From DATJUF01 sp035502655 (GTDB lineage Bacteria; Desulfobacterota; Binatia; Binatales; Binataceae): DNA of 14,137 nucleotides. The stretch lies in NCBI GenBank assembly GCA_035502655.1, contig DATJUF010000246.1:1-14137 (forward strand), in the 5' to 3' direction. This document shows positions 1 through 7,070 of the stretch, one piece after another. Numbering within the stretch: position 1 is the stretch's first letter; every line of letters starts with the position of its first letter. The notes beneath the pieces were generated by a model. That model saw only the letters and a list, made by a program, of their open reading frames with translations, was not told the origin of the DNA and made no database searches. The translations under genes and the position numbers were made by a program.

Positions 1-739
1 TTCGTTGCTCATGCATATAGCCGGAGCCGTCGTCCATGAACGTTTGAGTGCGCTCAAGCCAGCCTTTTTCATCCGCTGCCCAGTCTTCCGGCTTAGGCAC
101 ATCGTCCTCTCCGAAGAAGCCCAGCGGCGCCATCAGATTCAGATGCACTCCAATCAGATGCTGCGCGTACTTATGCCCGAGCTGTGCTGTAATCAGCGCG
201 CCCCAATCGCCACCCTGAGCCGCGAAGCGATCGTAGCCGAGCTCGCCGCGCATCAGCTTTACCCATAGGTCGGCTGTATTCCAATAATTGATTCCCGTCT
301 TAGTCAGCGGTGTTGAGAAACCGTAGCCTGGCAGTGACGGCACGATAACGTCGAACGCATCCGCCGGATCGCCCCCGAATGCCGCCGGATCACTTAACGG
401 CCGAATCACTTTATTGAAATCCCAGAACGTCCACGGCCATCCATGGCTGAGAATCAGCGGAACCGGCTTCGGTCCTTTGCCCGGCTCCTGAATAAAGTGG
501 ATCGGAATCCCGTCAATCTCTGTCTTGTAGTTGGCGAACGAATTGATCGCGCGCTCATGCTTGCGCCAGTCATACTGCTCGCGCCAGTAATCTAGCAGCT
601 CGCGCAAATATTCGTACTTGGTGCCGTATTCCCAATTCGCATTGGCGAAATCGGGCGCCAACCGCGTACGGCCGAGCCGTTCGCGCAGATCTCTCAAGGT
701 CTCATCGGGCACGGAGATTACGAATCGTTCCTTGCTCAT
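1..739 (-). CDS. Epoxide hydrolase, EHN / microsomal type (3' part missing)
   Basis: This is an alpha/beta-hydrolase-fold epoxide hydrolase, which opens epoxides to vicinal diols. The 246 residues present read from ATG at 737-739, with a modest GAGG a few bases upstream, and run off the left edge. The C-terminal part of the protein, expected to hold the catalytic acid and histidine, lies outside; the family is usually about 370-400 residues. The N-terminal EHN domain covers about residues 3-100, with the typical start FVISVPDETLRDLRERL. The oxyanion motif HGWP is at residues 99-102. The nucleophile motif GGDWG places the attacking aspartate at D178, where serine hydrolases carry serine. No transmembrane anchor is visible at the N-terminus, unlike mammalian microsomal enzymes. 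It lies 91 bp downstream of the LLM oxidoreductase on the same strand, with a strong hairpin between them, so cotranscription would be partial. Family assignment is firm; the substrate is unknown. Confidence 0.93.
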   Translation of the reverse strand, partial: MSKERFVISVPDETLRDLRERLGRTRLAPDFANANWEYGTKYEYLRELLDYWREQYDWRKHERAINSFANYKTEIDGIPIHFIQEPGKGPKPVPLILSHGWPWTFWDFNKVIRPLSDPAAFGGDPADAFDVIVPSLPGYGFSTPLTKTGINYWNTADLWVKLMRGELGYDRFAAQGGDWGALITAQLGHKYAQHLIGVHLNLMAPLGFFGEDDVPKPEDWAADEKGWLERTQTFMDDGSGYMHEQR

Positions 740-790
740 CGCAAAGCCTCATCGGGAACGGGCGCATCCGCCGTTCGCTCAAAGTTATCT

Positions 791-821
791 GGAAAGAGGG
801 GAGGGGAGTGCTGCCCCTCCC
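791..821 (-). terminator. Strong GC hairpin between LLM oxidoreductase and epoxide hydrolase (terminator or attenuator)
   Basis: A perfect 8-bp stem pairs 799-806 (GGGAGGGG) with 814-821 (CCCCTCCC) around a 7-nt loop. It begins 9 bp after the stop of the minus-strand LLM gene. Read on the minus strand it is followed by CTCTTTCC, which is pyrimidine-rich but not a clean U-tract. It could be an intrinsic terminator of moderate strength, or an attenuator that lowers epoxide hydrolase expression relative to the upstream gene. The stem is unambiguous; its function is inferred. Confidence 0.5.
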
Positions 822-830
822 AAAAGTAGG

Positions 831-1955
831 CTAGCGTCCGGCCGCCGCCAGCGACGGCTCTTCAAGCGCGATCCGCCGATGCGGATTGAAGTACGGCAGC
901 ACATGCTTCGCCATCAGCCGCAACGAATTCATGATATTGCGATGCGGTATCCGTCCCGCCTGCTTGAAGCAGATTACCTGGTCTTGTCCGGCGCGATTGA
1001 GTACGTCGAGCTTGCGGATAACCTCATCGGGATTACCCACCACCACCATCGGATGCTCCTTGAGCTGCGCATCGGTCGCATCGCCCGGGTCGAGGTTCAT
1101 ATTGAACAGGTTTCGCAAGTATTCGTAGGAATAGAGCTTGTTCTTCGTCATCAAGGGCTCGAACAGCTTGGCAACGTTGTGCATGAACCAGCGCGCACCG
1201 TCGATTCCGATCGCCTCATCTTCCTTGTTCTCGGCCACGTGGCAGATGACCATTCCGGCGAATTGTTCGTTCGGCTGCTTGGGTATCTGATCAGTCCGAT
1301 TGGCGAAGGTCTTCCTGTAAGCCTCCATCGACTTCTGCGCGCCTTCCCAGTTCAAACTGAAGCTCAGCACCCCGAGACCTCGGTCACCGGCCATCTGATA
1401 GCTGTCCGGTGCCACACACGCCATCCACATCGGCGGATGGGGTTTCTGTATCGGCTTAGGCACCACCCGCCGCGGCGGAATCTTGAGCAGCTTTCCGTCG
1501 TATTCGAGATACTCTTCCGTCCATGCCTTGACGATAATCTCCTGGGCCTCGCGCATTTCCTCACGGGTGCGATCGTAATCCACATTGAAGCCGTCAAGCT
1601 CCTGCGATGTGGTCGATCGTCCGGTGCCAAGCTCCGCCCGCCCGTTGCTCAGGATATCGAGCACCGCGCACTCTTCCGCGATCTGAATCGGATGGTTGAA
1701 GTTGAACGGCGTCAGCCGCACGCCATGCGCAATCCGGATATTCTTCGTCCGCTGGCTGACGGCTCCATAAAACACCTCGGGCGCTGAGCTATGGGAGTAC
1801 TCTTCGAGGAAATGGTGCTCGACTTCCCACACATAGTCGATTCCAATCCGGTCGGCATACTCAATCTGCGCTAGCGCTTCCCAGTAAATGTTATATTCGC
1901 TGAGCGCGTGCCACGGCCGTGGCGTTTCCATTTCGTAAAGCAGTCCGAATTTCAT
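831..1955 (-). CDS. LLM-class flavin-dependent oxidoreductase (luciferase-like monooxygenase)
   Basis: A TIM-barrel protein of the bacterial luciferase superfamily, which uses FMNH2 or F420 for monooxygenation or hydride transfer. The 374 residues fit the usual 330-400. Family landmarks are the N-terminal strand MKFGLLYE, VEHH at residues 45-48, the ARxH-like stretch SQRTKNIRIAHGV, NHP before the helix holding D100, and SNGRAELGTGRS at 103-114, the flavin phosphate-binding region. The PHPPMW segment after the barrel midpoint is also typical. The start is set at ATG 1953-1955 because GGAGGGA lies 9 bases upstream. A TTG nine bases earlier would abut that site and is unlikely. It is transcribed away from the alpha/beta hydrolase and upstream of the epoxide hydrolase. 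Cofactor (FMN or F420) and substrate cannot be told from sequence. It is clearly diverged from the two other LLM proteins here, so it is not a recent duplicate. Confidence 0.93.
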   Translation of the reverse strand: MKFGLLYEMETPRPWHALSEYNIYWEALAQIEYADRIGIDYVWEVEHHFLEEYSHSSAPEVFYGAVSQRTKNIRIAHGVRLTPFNFNHPIQIAEECAVLDILSNGRAELGTGRSTTSQELDGFNVDYDRTREEMREAQEIIVKAWTEEYLEYDGKLLKIPPRRVVPKPIQKPHPPMWMACVAPDSYQMAGDRGLGVLSFSLNWEGAQKSMEAYRKTFANRTDQIPKQPNEQFAGMVICHVAENKEDEAIGIDGARWFMHNVAKLFEPLMTKNKLYSYEYLRNLFNMNLDPGDATDAQLKEHPMVVVGNPDEVIRKLDVLNRAGQDQVICFKQAGRIPHRNIMNSLRLMAKHVLPYFNPHRRIALEEPSLAAAGR

Positions 1956-1964
1956 AGGCGCCAA

Positions 1965-1971
1965 TCCCTCC
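1965..1971 (-). promoter_or_regulatory. Ribosome binding site that decides the LLM start
   Basis: GGAGGGA on the minus strand ends 9 bases before ATG 1953-1955 and directly touches the in-frame TTG at 1962-1964. This spacing supports the ATG as the start. Confidence 0.7.
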
Positions 1972-2010
1972 GTCGGTATTTTCGAGCGTAGCCGTTAGTA
2001 CCTTCATCGG

Positions 2011-2040
2011 ATTCTCCAACTTTCAGCCCCAATTTGCCAA
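2011..2040 (-). promoter_or_regulatory. Candidate sigma-70 promoter for the minus-strand LLM gene
   Basis: TTGGCA at 2035-2040 (5 of 6 to consensus) and GAGAAT at 2011-2016 (4 of 6) are separated by 18 bp on the minus strand. The predicted start would leave a leader of about 50 nt before ATG 1955. It lies in the 252-bp divergent region shared with the alpha/beta hydrolase. The match is only moderate. Confidence 0.25.
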
Positions 2041-2110
2041 TCCTAGGGAGGGGGCCGGACGGGTTTGACGGTTCGGCGGATTCCTGCGACAAAGATAAAG
2101 CAAATCGAGG

Positions 2111-2162
2111 CGTCGATGCCTTACGGGCGCTGAGCCGTCGATGCCTTGCCAACGAGCTGAGC
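2111..2162 (+). repeat. Imperfect tandem direct repeat in the leader of the alpha/beta hydrolase
   Basis: Two adjacent copies, 2111-2135 (25 nt) and 2136-2162 (27 nt), each begin CGTCGATGCCTT and end GCTGAGC, with a variable middle of 6 to 8 nt. They lie in the divergent region, ending 45 bp before the GTG start of the hydrolase. They could be a double operator for an unseen regulator or a slippage duplication. The repeat is seen directly; its role is unknown. Confidence 0.6.
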
Positions 2163-2207
2163 GGATCCGCTATTCCGGGCACGCACGGGCGGCCCGAGGA
2201 GAATCGT

Positions 2208-2993
2208 GTGACTACAGTTACCAACGAGACGATCAAGGTGGGCAGCACGGACCTGGCCGTGGTCAGGGGTGGCGCGGGCAAGCCGCTGCTGATCTTCCAT
2301 GACGAGCTGGGCTATCCCGGCTGGATGACATGGAATGAGAAGCTGGCGCAGGATCGTACGCTACTGATACCGCTGCAGCCCGGTTACGGTCAGACGCCGC
2401 GGCTCGACTGGATTTTGAATTACCGCGATCTTGCTGGCTTTTATTCGCAGGCCGTGCGCGAGCATAAGCTCGAGCCAGTAGATGTAATTGGCTTTTCGGC
2501 CGGCGCATTTATCGCAGCCGAGATGGCTGCCGCCGATCCGAGAATCTTCAACCGCATGATCCTGGTGGCGCCGATGGGCCTCAAGCCCGCGGAGGGGGAG
2601 ATCCTTGATTTCTTCGCGCTGACTATTGGACGCCATCTGCGCGCGACGGTAGCCGATCCAGCGGGGACGCCGGAGTTCAGCAAGATCTATGGTGGCGAGA
2701 TGACGCCGGCGCAATTCGAGGCATTCGAGGACGCACGGGCGGAAACGGCGCGAATTGGATGGGAGCCCTTCATGCACGATCCTAGCCTGCCGTACTTGCT
2801 GGCTGGGCCGAAGCCGCCAACGCTGCTGATTCGCGGGACGCTAGACAAGGTTGTGCCGCAGGGATGCATCGCGGAGTACCAAAAGGCAATCGCAGGCGCG
2901 CGTGCGGCGTCGATTGAGGGCGCAGGGCATCGGCCGGAGATCGAAAATCCCTCGGAATTCGAGCGCCTCGTCAAACAATTTCTCGCGGCCTGA
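2208..2993 (+). CDS. Alpha/beta-fold hydrolase
   Basis: A 261-residue serine hydrolase of the alpha/beta fold (esterase, C-C hydrolase or lactonase-like). It has the full triad: S97 in the elbow GFSAGA (95-100), D213 in GTLDKVVP, and H241 in GAGHRP. The oxyanion loop is HDELGYPG at about 31-38. A cap region lies at about residues 125-195. The start is GTG at 2208-2210, with AGGAG about 6 bases upstream. Reading could extend in frame to ATG 2034, but the added 58 residues are low-complexity, contain the tandem DNA repeat and precede any fold element. It has no signal peptide, so it is cytoplasmic. The stop is 21 bp before the next LLM gene, which suggests an operon with that gene and the acyl-CoA dehydrogenase. 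A ring-cleavage-product or ester hydrolase role would suit the cluster, but the reaction is not determinable. Confidence 0.92.
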   Translation: MTTVTNETIKVGSTDLAVVRGGAGKPLLIFHDELGYPGWMTWNEKLAQDRTLLIPLQPGYGQTPRLDWILNYRDLAGFYSQAVREHKLEPVDVIGFSAGAFIAAEMAAADPRIFNRMILVAPMGLKPAEGEILDFFALTIGRHLRATVADPAGTPEFSKIYGGEMTPAQFEAFEDARAETARIGWEPFMHDPSLPYLLAGPKPPTLLIRGTLDKVVPQGCIAEYQKAIAGARAASIEGAGHRPEIENPSEFERLVKQFLAA

Positions 2994-3014
2994 GCCGTAA
3001 GGAGGAAGTATCAC

Positions 3015-4346
3015 ATGAAGATTGGCTATTTCACCGAACGTCCTTACCGTGGCCTGCCAGAGGAAGAGATACTGAAGAATCACGCCTACTTTGCGGTCTC
3101 GAACAAATTCTTCGACCCGGAGCAGGCGGCCAATGACTATAGCTACTACATCGACGAGTATTGCTATGCCGAGGAACTAGGATTCGACTTGGTTGCATTG
3201 AACGAGCATCACGGCAACCCATTCTGCATGGGCAGCGTGATGAACGTCGAAGCCGCGATCCTGGCCCATCGCACGAAGAAGGTAAAGATTGTTCTAATCG
3301 GGAATCCGCTGCCGGTAATCAAGCATCCGCTGAGGATGGCGGAAGAACTGGCGGAAATCGATCTGATATCGCGCGGGCGGCTGATCACCGGATGGGTGCG
3401 CGGAGCAGGCAGCGAGCAATTTTTTAATAATGCGAATCCCGCTTACAATCGCGAGATGTTCAACGAGGCCCACGACTTTATCGTTCAGGCGTGGACGCGC
3501 CCCGGGCCGTGGCGCTACGAGGGCAAGCATTTCCATTACCGGCACGTGAATCCGTGGGCGCTGCCGTACCAGAAGCCGCATCCGCCGATGTGGATACCGG
3601 GAGTAATTAGTGCGGAGACGGTAAAATGGTGCGCGGAGCATCGCTATCCTTATATTGGACTAGGCACGCAACTCGGACCCACTTGCGACTTGTGGGATTA
3701 CTATGCCAACGAAGCCGCAAAACTAGGATACGAAGCGGGGCCGGAGAATTTCGGCTATCTCGTCCCGACGGTGCTCGCGGAGACCGAGGAGAAGGCGCAG
3801 GAGATCGCCAATTACTTCGTCTATGGCGGCGGGCAGAATGCGTTCGCGGCGCCGCAATTCACTATGCCGCCGGGATATAATTCGAAAAGTGCAATCCGGA
3901 TGCTGGCGAAACAGACGACCGGAAGCTGGCTCGGCGTCAGCGGTGATAAGCTGAAGCAGACGGCGGGTGGCGATGAGGAGGCGGCCGTCGATTACGATGA
4001 GGTCCGTCGCAAGCTGCGCGCCGGTCTGCAGAAAGTCCAAAATAACTATCAGGTAATTGTCGGCACTCCTAAGACTGTTCTGCCGAAGATCAAAACAATC
4101 CTGCAGGTGCTGCGGCCGGGCGTGTTTATTATGTTTAGTGTGCAGGGACCGGTCGGCAATGAGGACCGCCAGCGAAGCATGCGGCTCTTTGCGCAGGAAA
4201 TAATGCCGGCCCTGCACGAGTACGGCAAGGAAATCGGCCTGCCCGATGCGTTCGCCCGGACGCCGGGATCGGTGCCGCTGAACGATGGCGTCGCGCGATC
4301 GCCCGTGGCCGATCGTGGGCCGTTAAAAGAACTCGGACTCAGGTAA
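3015..4346 (+). CDS. LLM-class flavin-dependent oxidoreductase, long form
   Basis: A 443-residue luciferase-superfamily oxidoreductase, likely a two-component flavin-dependent monooxygenase acting in the cytoplasm. Landmarks are MKIGYFTERP at the start, NEHH at 63-66, AHRTKKVKIVLIGNPLP, the acidic D116, and SRGRLITGWVRG at 119-130 for flavin phosphate contact. PHPPMWIPGV follows. It is longer than the usual 330-380 because of an N-terminal insertion of about 25 residues before the second helix and a C-terminal insert rich in charged residues (about 310-345). The RBS is GGAGG at 3001-3005, with 9 bases to ATG. It sits between the alpha/beta hydrolase (21-bp gap) and an acyl-CoA dehydrogenase (61-bp gap), the same LLM-then-ACAD order as at 10852-13106. 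Superfamily membership is sure; substrate, and FMN versus F420, are open. Confidence 0.93.
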   Translation: MKIGYFTERPYRGLPEEEILKNHAYFAVSNKFFDPEQAANDYSYYIDEYCYAEELGFDLVALNEHHGNPFCMGSVMNVEAAILAHRTKKVKIVLIGNPLPVIKHPLRMAEELAEIDLISRGRLITGWVRGAGSEQFFNNANPAYNREMFNEAHDFIVQAWTRPGPWRYEGKHFHYRHVNPWALPYQKPHPPMWIPGVISAETVKWCAEHRYPYIGLGTQLGPTCDLWDYYANEAAKLGYEAGPENFGYLVPTVLAETEEKAQEIANYFVYGGGQNAFAAPQFTMPPGYNSKSAIRMLAKQTTGSWLGVSGDKLKQTAGGDEEAAVDYDEVRRKLRAGLQKVQNNYQVIVGTPKTVLPKIKTILQVLRPGVFIMFSVQGPVGNEDRQRSMRLFAQEIMPALHEYGKEIGLPDAFARTPGSVPLNDGVARSPVADRGPLKELGLR

Positions 4347-4407
4347 ATGATCGCGATCTGAGGAAAGAAAAAGCGCTCGGCCTGATGTGATAACAAGGAG
4401 AGCCTCG

Positions 4408-5595
4408 ATGGATTTCAAGTTTAGCGAAGAAGACGAGGCCTTTCGGCATGAACTGAGAAGCTGGCTCGAAGTGAACGTGCCGAAGGACTGGCGCGACGAT
4501 GGCGAGCTGGCCGATCCGGATACCAAAACGGAATTTGAGCGGCGGCGCGCGTGGCACCGCAAGCTCTACGATGCCGGTTGGATGTGTATCCATTGGCCAA
4601 AAGAGTATGGCGGTCGCGGCGCGACAATCCTCCAACAGCTCGTCTATCAGCAGGAGATGGATCGCGCGAAAGCTCCACCAGTCGTGAACTTTCAGGGAAT
4701 CGCGCGGGTGGGTCCGACCTTGATGCAGTGGGGAACGGAGGAACAGAAGAAACGCTATATACCGAAGATTCCCCCAGCAGAAGAAATTTGGTGCCAGGGC
4801 TTGTCGGAACCGAATCACGGGTCGGATCTGGCGGCTGTCGAGACACGAGCGCTTGATGAAGGCGACCATTTCCGCGTCAACGGGTCGAAAGTGTGGACCT
4901 CGAACGCGCATCACGCGGACTTCTCGACGCTGCTCTGCCGCACTGATCCGGACGCGCCGAAGCATCGCGGACTGAGTTATTTGCTGGTCGATTTGAAGAC
5001 GCCGGGAATCGAGATTCGGCCGCTGATTCAGATCACCGGCGAGCATGGCTTCAACCAGGTATTTTTCGAAGATGTGATCGTGCCGAAGGCGAATCTGGTG
5101 GGTCAGAAGAACCAGGGCTGGATGGTCGCGATTACGAATATGATGTTCGAGCGGACGATCCACGGCGGCCGCACCGACATGCTGGTCGAAGTGCGCCAGG
5201 TTGCCGAAATGGCAAAAAAGGTCCAGCGCGATGGACGTCCGGCCTGGGAAGATGCCTACGTGCGCCAGCGGATTGCGCGCTTCGCATGCGAAGCGGAGGG
5301 ACTGAAATACACAAGCTATCGCCAACTGACGCTGCAATTGCGCGGACTGCCACCGGGGCCGGAAGGATCAATGATGAAGCTGTGCACCAGCGATCTCAAT
5401 CTGCGGATACAGCTTTTCGCGATGGAACTCCTCGGACCCTATAGCCAGTTCGAGTATCAGGCGGAAGGTGCAATCGATAAGGGCAAATGGTCCCATCGGA
5501 TGCTGGCGGCGCGGCGCGGAACGATCGCGGCCGGCACCAATGAGATTCAGCACAATATTATCGGCGAGCGGGTTCTCGGATTGCCAAAGGGTTGA
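4408..5595 (+). CDS. Acyl-CoA dehydrogenase family protein (copy 1)
   Basis: This flavoprotein should oxidise an acyl-CoA thioester to the 2-enoyl-CoA, passing electrons to ETF. The 395 residues match the family. The N-terminal helical domain spans about 1-120, and the central beta domain carries CQGLSEPNHGSD (129-140) and KVWTSNA for FAD contact. The C-terminal helical domain ends in AAGTNEIQHNIIGERVLG. The classical catalytic glutamate of the YEGT motif is replaced by alanine (A375). A glutamate in helix G, E248 of MFER, sits where isovaleryl- and long-chain-type enzymes carry their base, so the protein may still be active. The start is ATG 4408 with AAGGAG 7 bases upstream, rather than GTG 4387. 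It closes the run hydrolase-LLM-ACAD. It is paralogous to the genes at 7071 and 11922 and is the most diverged of the three. Chain or ring substrate is unknown. Confidence 0.94.
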   Translation: MDFKFSEEDEAFRHELRSWLEVNVPKDWRDDGELADPDTKTEFERRRAWHRKLYDAGWMCIHWPKEYGGRGATILQQLVYQQEMDRAKAPPVVNFQGIARVGPTLMQWGTEEQKKRYIPKIPPAEEIWCQGLSEPNHGSDLAAVETRALDEGDHFRVNGSKVWTSNAHHADFSTLLCRTDPDAPKHRGLSYLLVDLKTPGIEIRPLIQITGEHGFNQVFFEDVIVPKANLVGQKNQGWMVAITNMMFERTIHGGRTDMLVEVRQVAEMAKKVQRDGRPAWEDAYVRQRIARFACEAEGLKYTSYRQLTLQLRGLPPGPEGSMMKLCTSDLNLRIQLFAMELLGPYSQFEYQAEGAIDKGKWSHRMLAARRGTIAAGTNEIQHNIIGERVLGLPKG

Positions 5596-5654
5596 ACGGC
5601 GCCAATTGCCTAATCCAAAAAAGGCCAAGGAGAAGAAATCTGCGCGGCATATTA

Positions 5655-5685
5655 AGTTTAAACTCATCGGGCGTTGAAGTATAAT
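5655..5685 (+). promoter_or_regulatory. Candidate promoter of the cupredoxin gene with overlapping palindrome
   Basis: TTTAAA at 5657-5662 (4 of 6 to the -35 consensus) and a perfect TATAAT at 5680-5685 are spaced 17 bp apart, about 40 bp upstream of ATG 5726. The -35 is embedded in the 10-bp palindrome AGTTTAAACT (5655-5664), which could serve as an operator. The perfect -10 and exact spacing make this the best promoter candidate in the window. Confidence 0.45.
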
Positions 5686-5725
5686 TAGCGCATCTTATGA
5701 TTCTCGAGAGAGGAAGTCAGTCCCG

Positions 5726-6130
5726 ATGAGCCTGAAGCATTTTCGCCCCTATGGCATCATTACACTTGTAATTGCAATAAGCGCAGCCGGCCTGATGATC
5801 CAGCCGCCCATCGCGGCCGCTAAGACCGTCATCGTAACAATGACCGACAAGCCGCCAACATATGTGCCCGACAAGCTGACGATTCCGGTAGGCACCACGG
5901 TCGAATGGGACAACAACGCCAAGACGCTCCACGATGTAACGACCGACGCCAGCGAGGTGCAGAAGCCCTCAGACGTTTCATTGCCGCCGGGGGCAAAGCC
6001 CTTCGATTCGGGCTTTATGACCCCGGGCACAAAATGGAGCTATACTTTCACCGTACCAGGCCACTACAAATACACTTGCATTCCGCACGAGAAGGACGGA
6101 ATGGTCGGGTATGTTGATGTGACAAAATAA
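5726..6130 (+). CDS. Exported cupredoxin (plastocyanin/amicyanin-like type-1 copper protein)
   Basis: A small electron carrier, 134 residues with its signal peptide and about 102 mature. A signal peptide covers about residues 1-32: basic start, hydrophobic core IITLVIAISAAGLMI, likely cleavage after AAA32. The mature part is a single Greek-key cupredoxin domain. The type-1 copper ligands are all visible: H69 in TLHDV, C118 and H121 in YTCIPHEKDGM, and M126. The C-x2-H-x4-M spacing is that of the short ligand loop in plastocyanin/amicyanin-like proteins. AGGA at 5711-5714 is upstream, with a spacer of 11. It appears to have its own promoter and sits between catabolic genes as a separate unit. 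It may shuttle electrons in the periplasm, conceivably for the molybdenum/cytochrome b pair 2 kb downstream. That link is inference only. Confidence 0.92.
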   Translation: MSLKHFRPYGIITLVIAISAAGLMIQPPIAAAKTVIVTMTDKPPTYVPDKLTIPVGTTVEWDNNAKTLHDVTTDASEVQKPSDVSLPPGAKPFDSGFMTPGTKWSYTFTVPGHYKYTCIPHEKDGMVGYVDVTK

Positions 6131-6153
6131 GCAGGAGCAGCGCGGGGGCAATT

Positions 6154-6177
6154 GCTTGATGCAGTAAGGGATCAAGC
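6154..6177 (+). terminator. Stem-loop downstream of the cupredoxin gene (weak terminator candidate)
   Basis: GCTTGAT (6154-6160) pairs perfectly with ATCAAGC (6171-6177) around a 10-nt loop, 23 bp after the cupredoxin stop. The stem is only moderately GC-rich and no U-tract follows, so it may end transcription inefficiently or only protect the mRNA end. Confidence 0.3.
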
Positions 6178-6324
6178 GCAAAGCGTCATTTGTCAATTCG
6201 CCGCCGCAGGCAAAAGATCGGCGCAGAAAAACCGCTATATACTCAAGCCGGCTTGTGGGTACCAACTACTACTGCCTTCTGACTAATGCTCGACTCGGCG
6301 GGCGCGATCAGATAAGCCGCACGG

Positions 6325-6636
6325 ATGGAATTGATTGAACTGTTGGCCGCTTCGGCTGCGTACGCAACCGGCGGCCTGTTCATGAAATTCTCGGAAGGCC
6401 TCACGCGGCCGATCCCCGTAGTAATATTTGCCACTTTGTTTTTATCCGGGGCCGCGCTGCAAGCGCTAGGGATGCGCCGTGCGGACCTGGGCGTAGCTTA
6501 TATCCTGGTGCTGGGACTCGAAGCAGGAATGGCGACAGTTCTCAGTGTCTTCATTCTGCATGAGAGCCTTTCGATAATGCGCGCGGCGGCGATCCTTGTG
6601 ATCGTTGCAGGCGTGATAATGCTCTGGCGCACCTGA
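6325..6636 (+). CDS. SMR-family (EmrE-like) four-helix membrane protein lacking the essential glutamate
   Basis: This 103-residue protein has the length and four-helix profile of small multidrug resistance transporters: helices at about 4-22, 30-50, 57-77 and 84-101. It shares the diagnostic MKFSEGLTR stretch (20-28) after helix 1. Aligned on that stretch to EmrE, the membrane-embedded Glu14 that couples protons and substrate falls on Y13 here. The only helix-1 acid is E5, near the membrane edge. It is therefore probably not a classical proton-driven drug exporter, and could be a divergent lipid or metabolite carrier or half of a heteromer. No clear RBS precedes ATG 6325, but the similarity begins right after it. 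A second small membrane protein follows 24 bp later on the same strand, which suggests a functional pair. The SMR fold is clear; the function is not. Confidence 0.82.
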   Translation: MELIELLAASAAYATGGLFMKFSEGLTRPIPVVIFATLFLSGAALQALGMRRADLGVAYILVLGLEAGMATVLSVFILHESLSIMRAAAILVIVAGVIMLWRT

Positions 6637-6660
6637 AGATTAGCGTCTAGATAGTCACTC

Positions 6661-6987
6661 ATGGCAAGTTTGAATATATGGATTGCGCTCGGCGTGATGG
6701 TTTCAACGGCCAGCACCGACGCCGTCTATGTACTATTTAACGGAGCCGTATCGTCACGCCTTCGAGTGCGGGCAGCAAGCTGGAGCAGCATCTGGTATCT
6801 GCTATCGGCGTTTGCGGTGGTGAGCTATACAAAGAACCCAGCCTATGTAGTGTTTGCGGCCGCGGGATCGTGGCTTGGCGCATTCGCAGCGGTGACATGG
6901 CTCAAGCGGACGGATGCGCAGACTGCACTGGGGCCGGAGCGCGTTGGGACGCCAGAGGTTCGCGCCGCGGCCAAATCCAATGAATAG
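6661..6987 (+). CDS. Small three-helix membrane protein of unknown function
   Basis: I do not recognise a named family with certainty. The 108 residues contain three hydrophobic segments: about 6-24, 40-57 and 61-84. A polar tail of about 24 residues is rich in Arg, Lys, Glu and Ala. Helix 1 contains an acidic residue, D20, in the stretch STASTDAVYVLF. Conserved-looking features are WSSIWYLLSAFAVVSYT and the glycine/alanine-rich AAAGSWLGAF. No convincing Shine-Dalgarno site precedes ATG 6661. It follows the SMR-like gene by 24 bp and precedes an acyl-CoA dehydrogenase by 83 bp. It does not resemble the SMR fold, so the two are not the usual duplicated SMR pair. A partner role for the SMR-like protein is the most natural reading of the context, but it is unproven. 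Confidence 0.72.
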   Translation: MASLNIWIALGVMVSTASTDAVYVLFNGAVSSRLRVRAASWSSIWYLLSAFAVVSYTKNPAYVVFAAAGSWLGAFAAVTWLKRTDAQTALGPERVGTPEVRAAAKSNE

Positions 6988-6996
6988 GTAATGCGA

Positions 6997-7002
6997 TATA
7001 AT
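6997..7002 (+). promoter_or_regulatory. Perfect -10 hexamer upstream of acyl-CoA dehydrogenase copy 2
   Basis: TATAAT at 6997-7002 lies just after the small membrane protein stop and about 70 bp before ATG 7071. No good -35 is present at 16-18 bp, so a real promoter here would be atypical or activator-dependent. The AT-rich GGCATAATATTG at 7016-7027 could be an alternative -10. Confidence 0.2.
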
Positions 7003-7070
7003 CGGCAAGCAGGTTGGCATAATATTGAGCTGCGCGGCGCACCTGAATAAAGATGAGGCGATGCGGACTA

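Noticed and set aside
618..1787. A 389-codon plus-strand open frame opposite the first LLM gene
   Set aside because: It is the antisense shadow of the LLM gene, is rich in Arg and His, has no ribosome site and matches no fold, while the minus strand carries clear luciferase-family motifs.
2034..2207. N-terminal extension of the alpha/beta hydrolase from ATG 2034
   Set aside because: The extension shows no fold element, contains the tandem DNA repeat, and a GTG with a good AGGAG site lies at 2208 just before the conserved fold begins.
4339..5337. A 332-codon minus-strand open frame opposite acyl-CoA dehydrogenase copy 1
   Set aside because: It is a shadow frame produced by high GC content; the plus strand codes for a complete dehydrogenase with conserved motifs.
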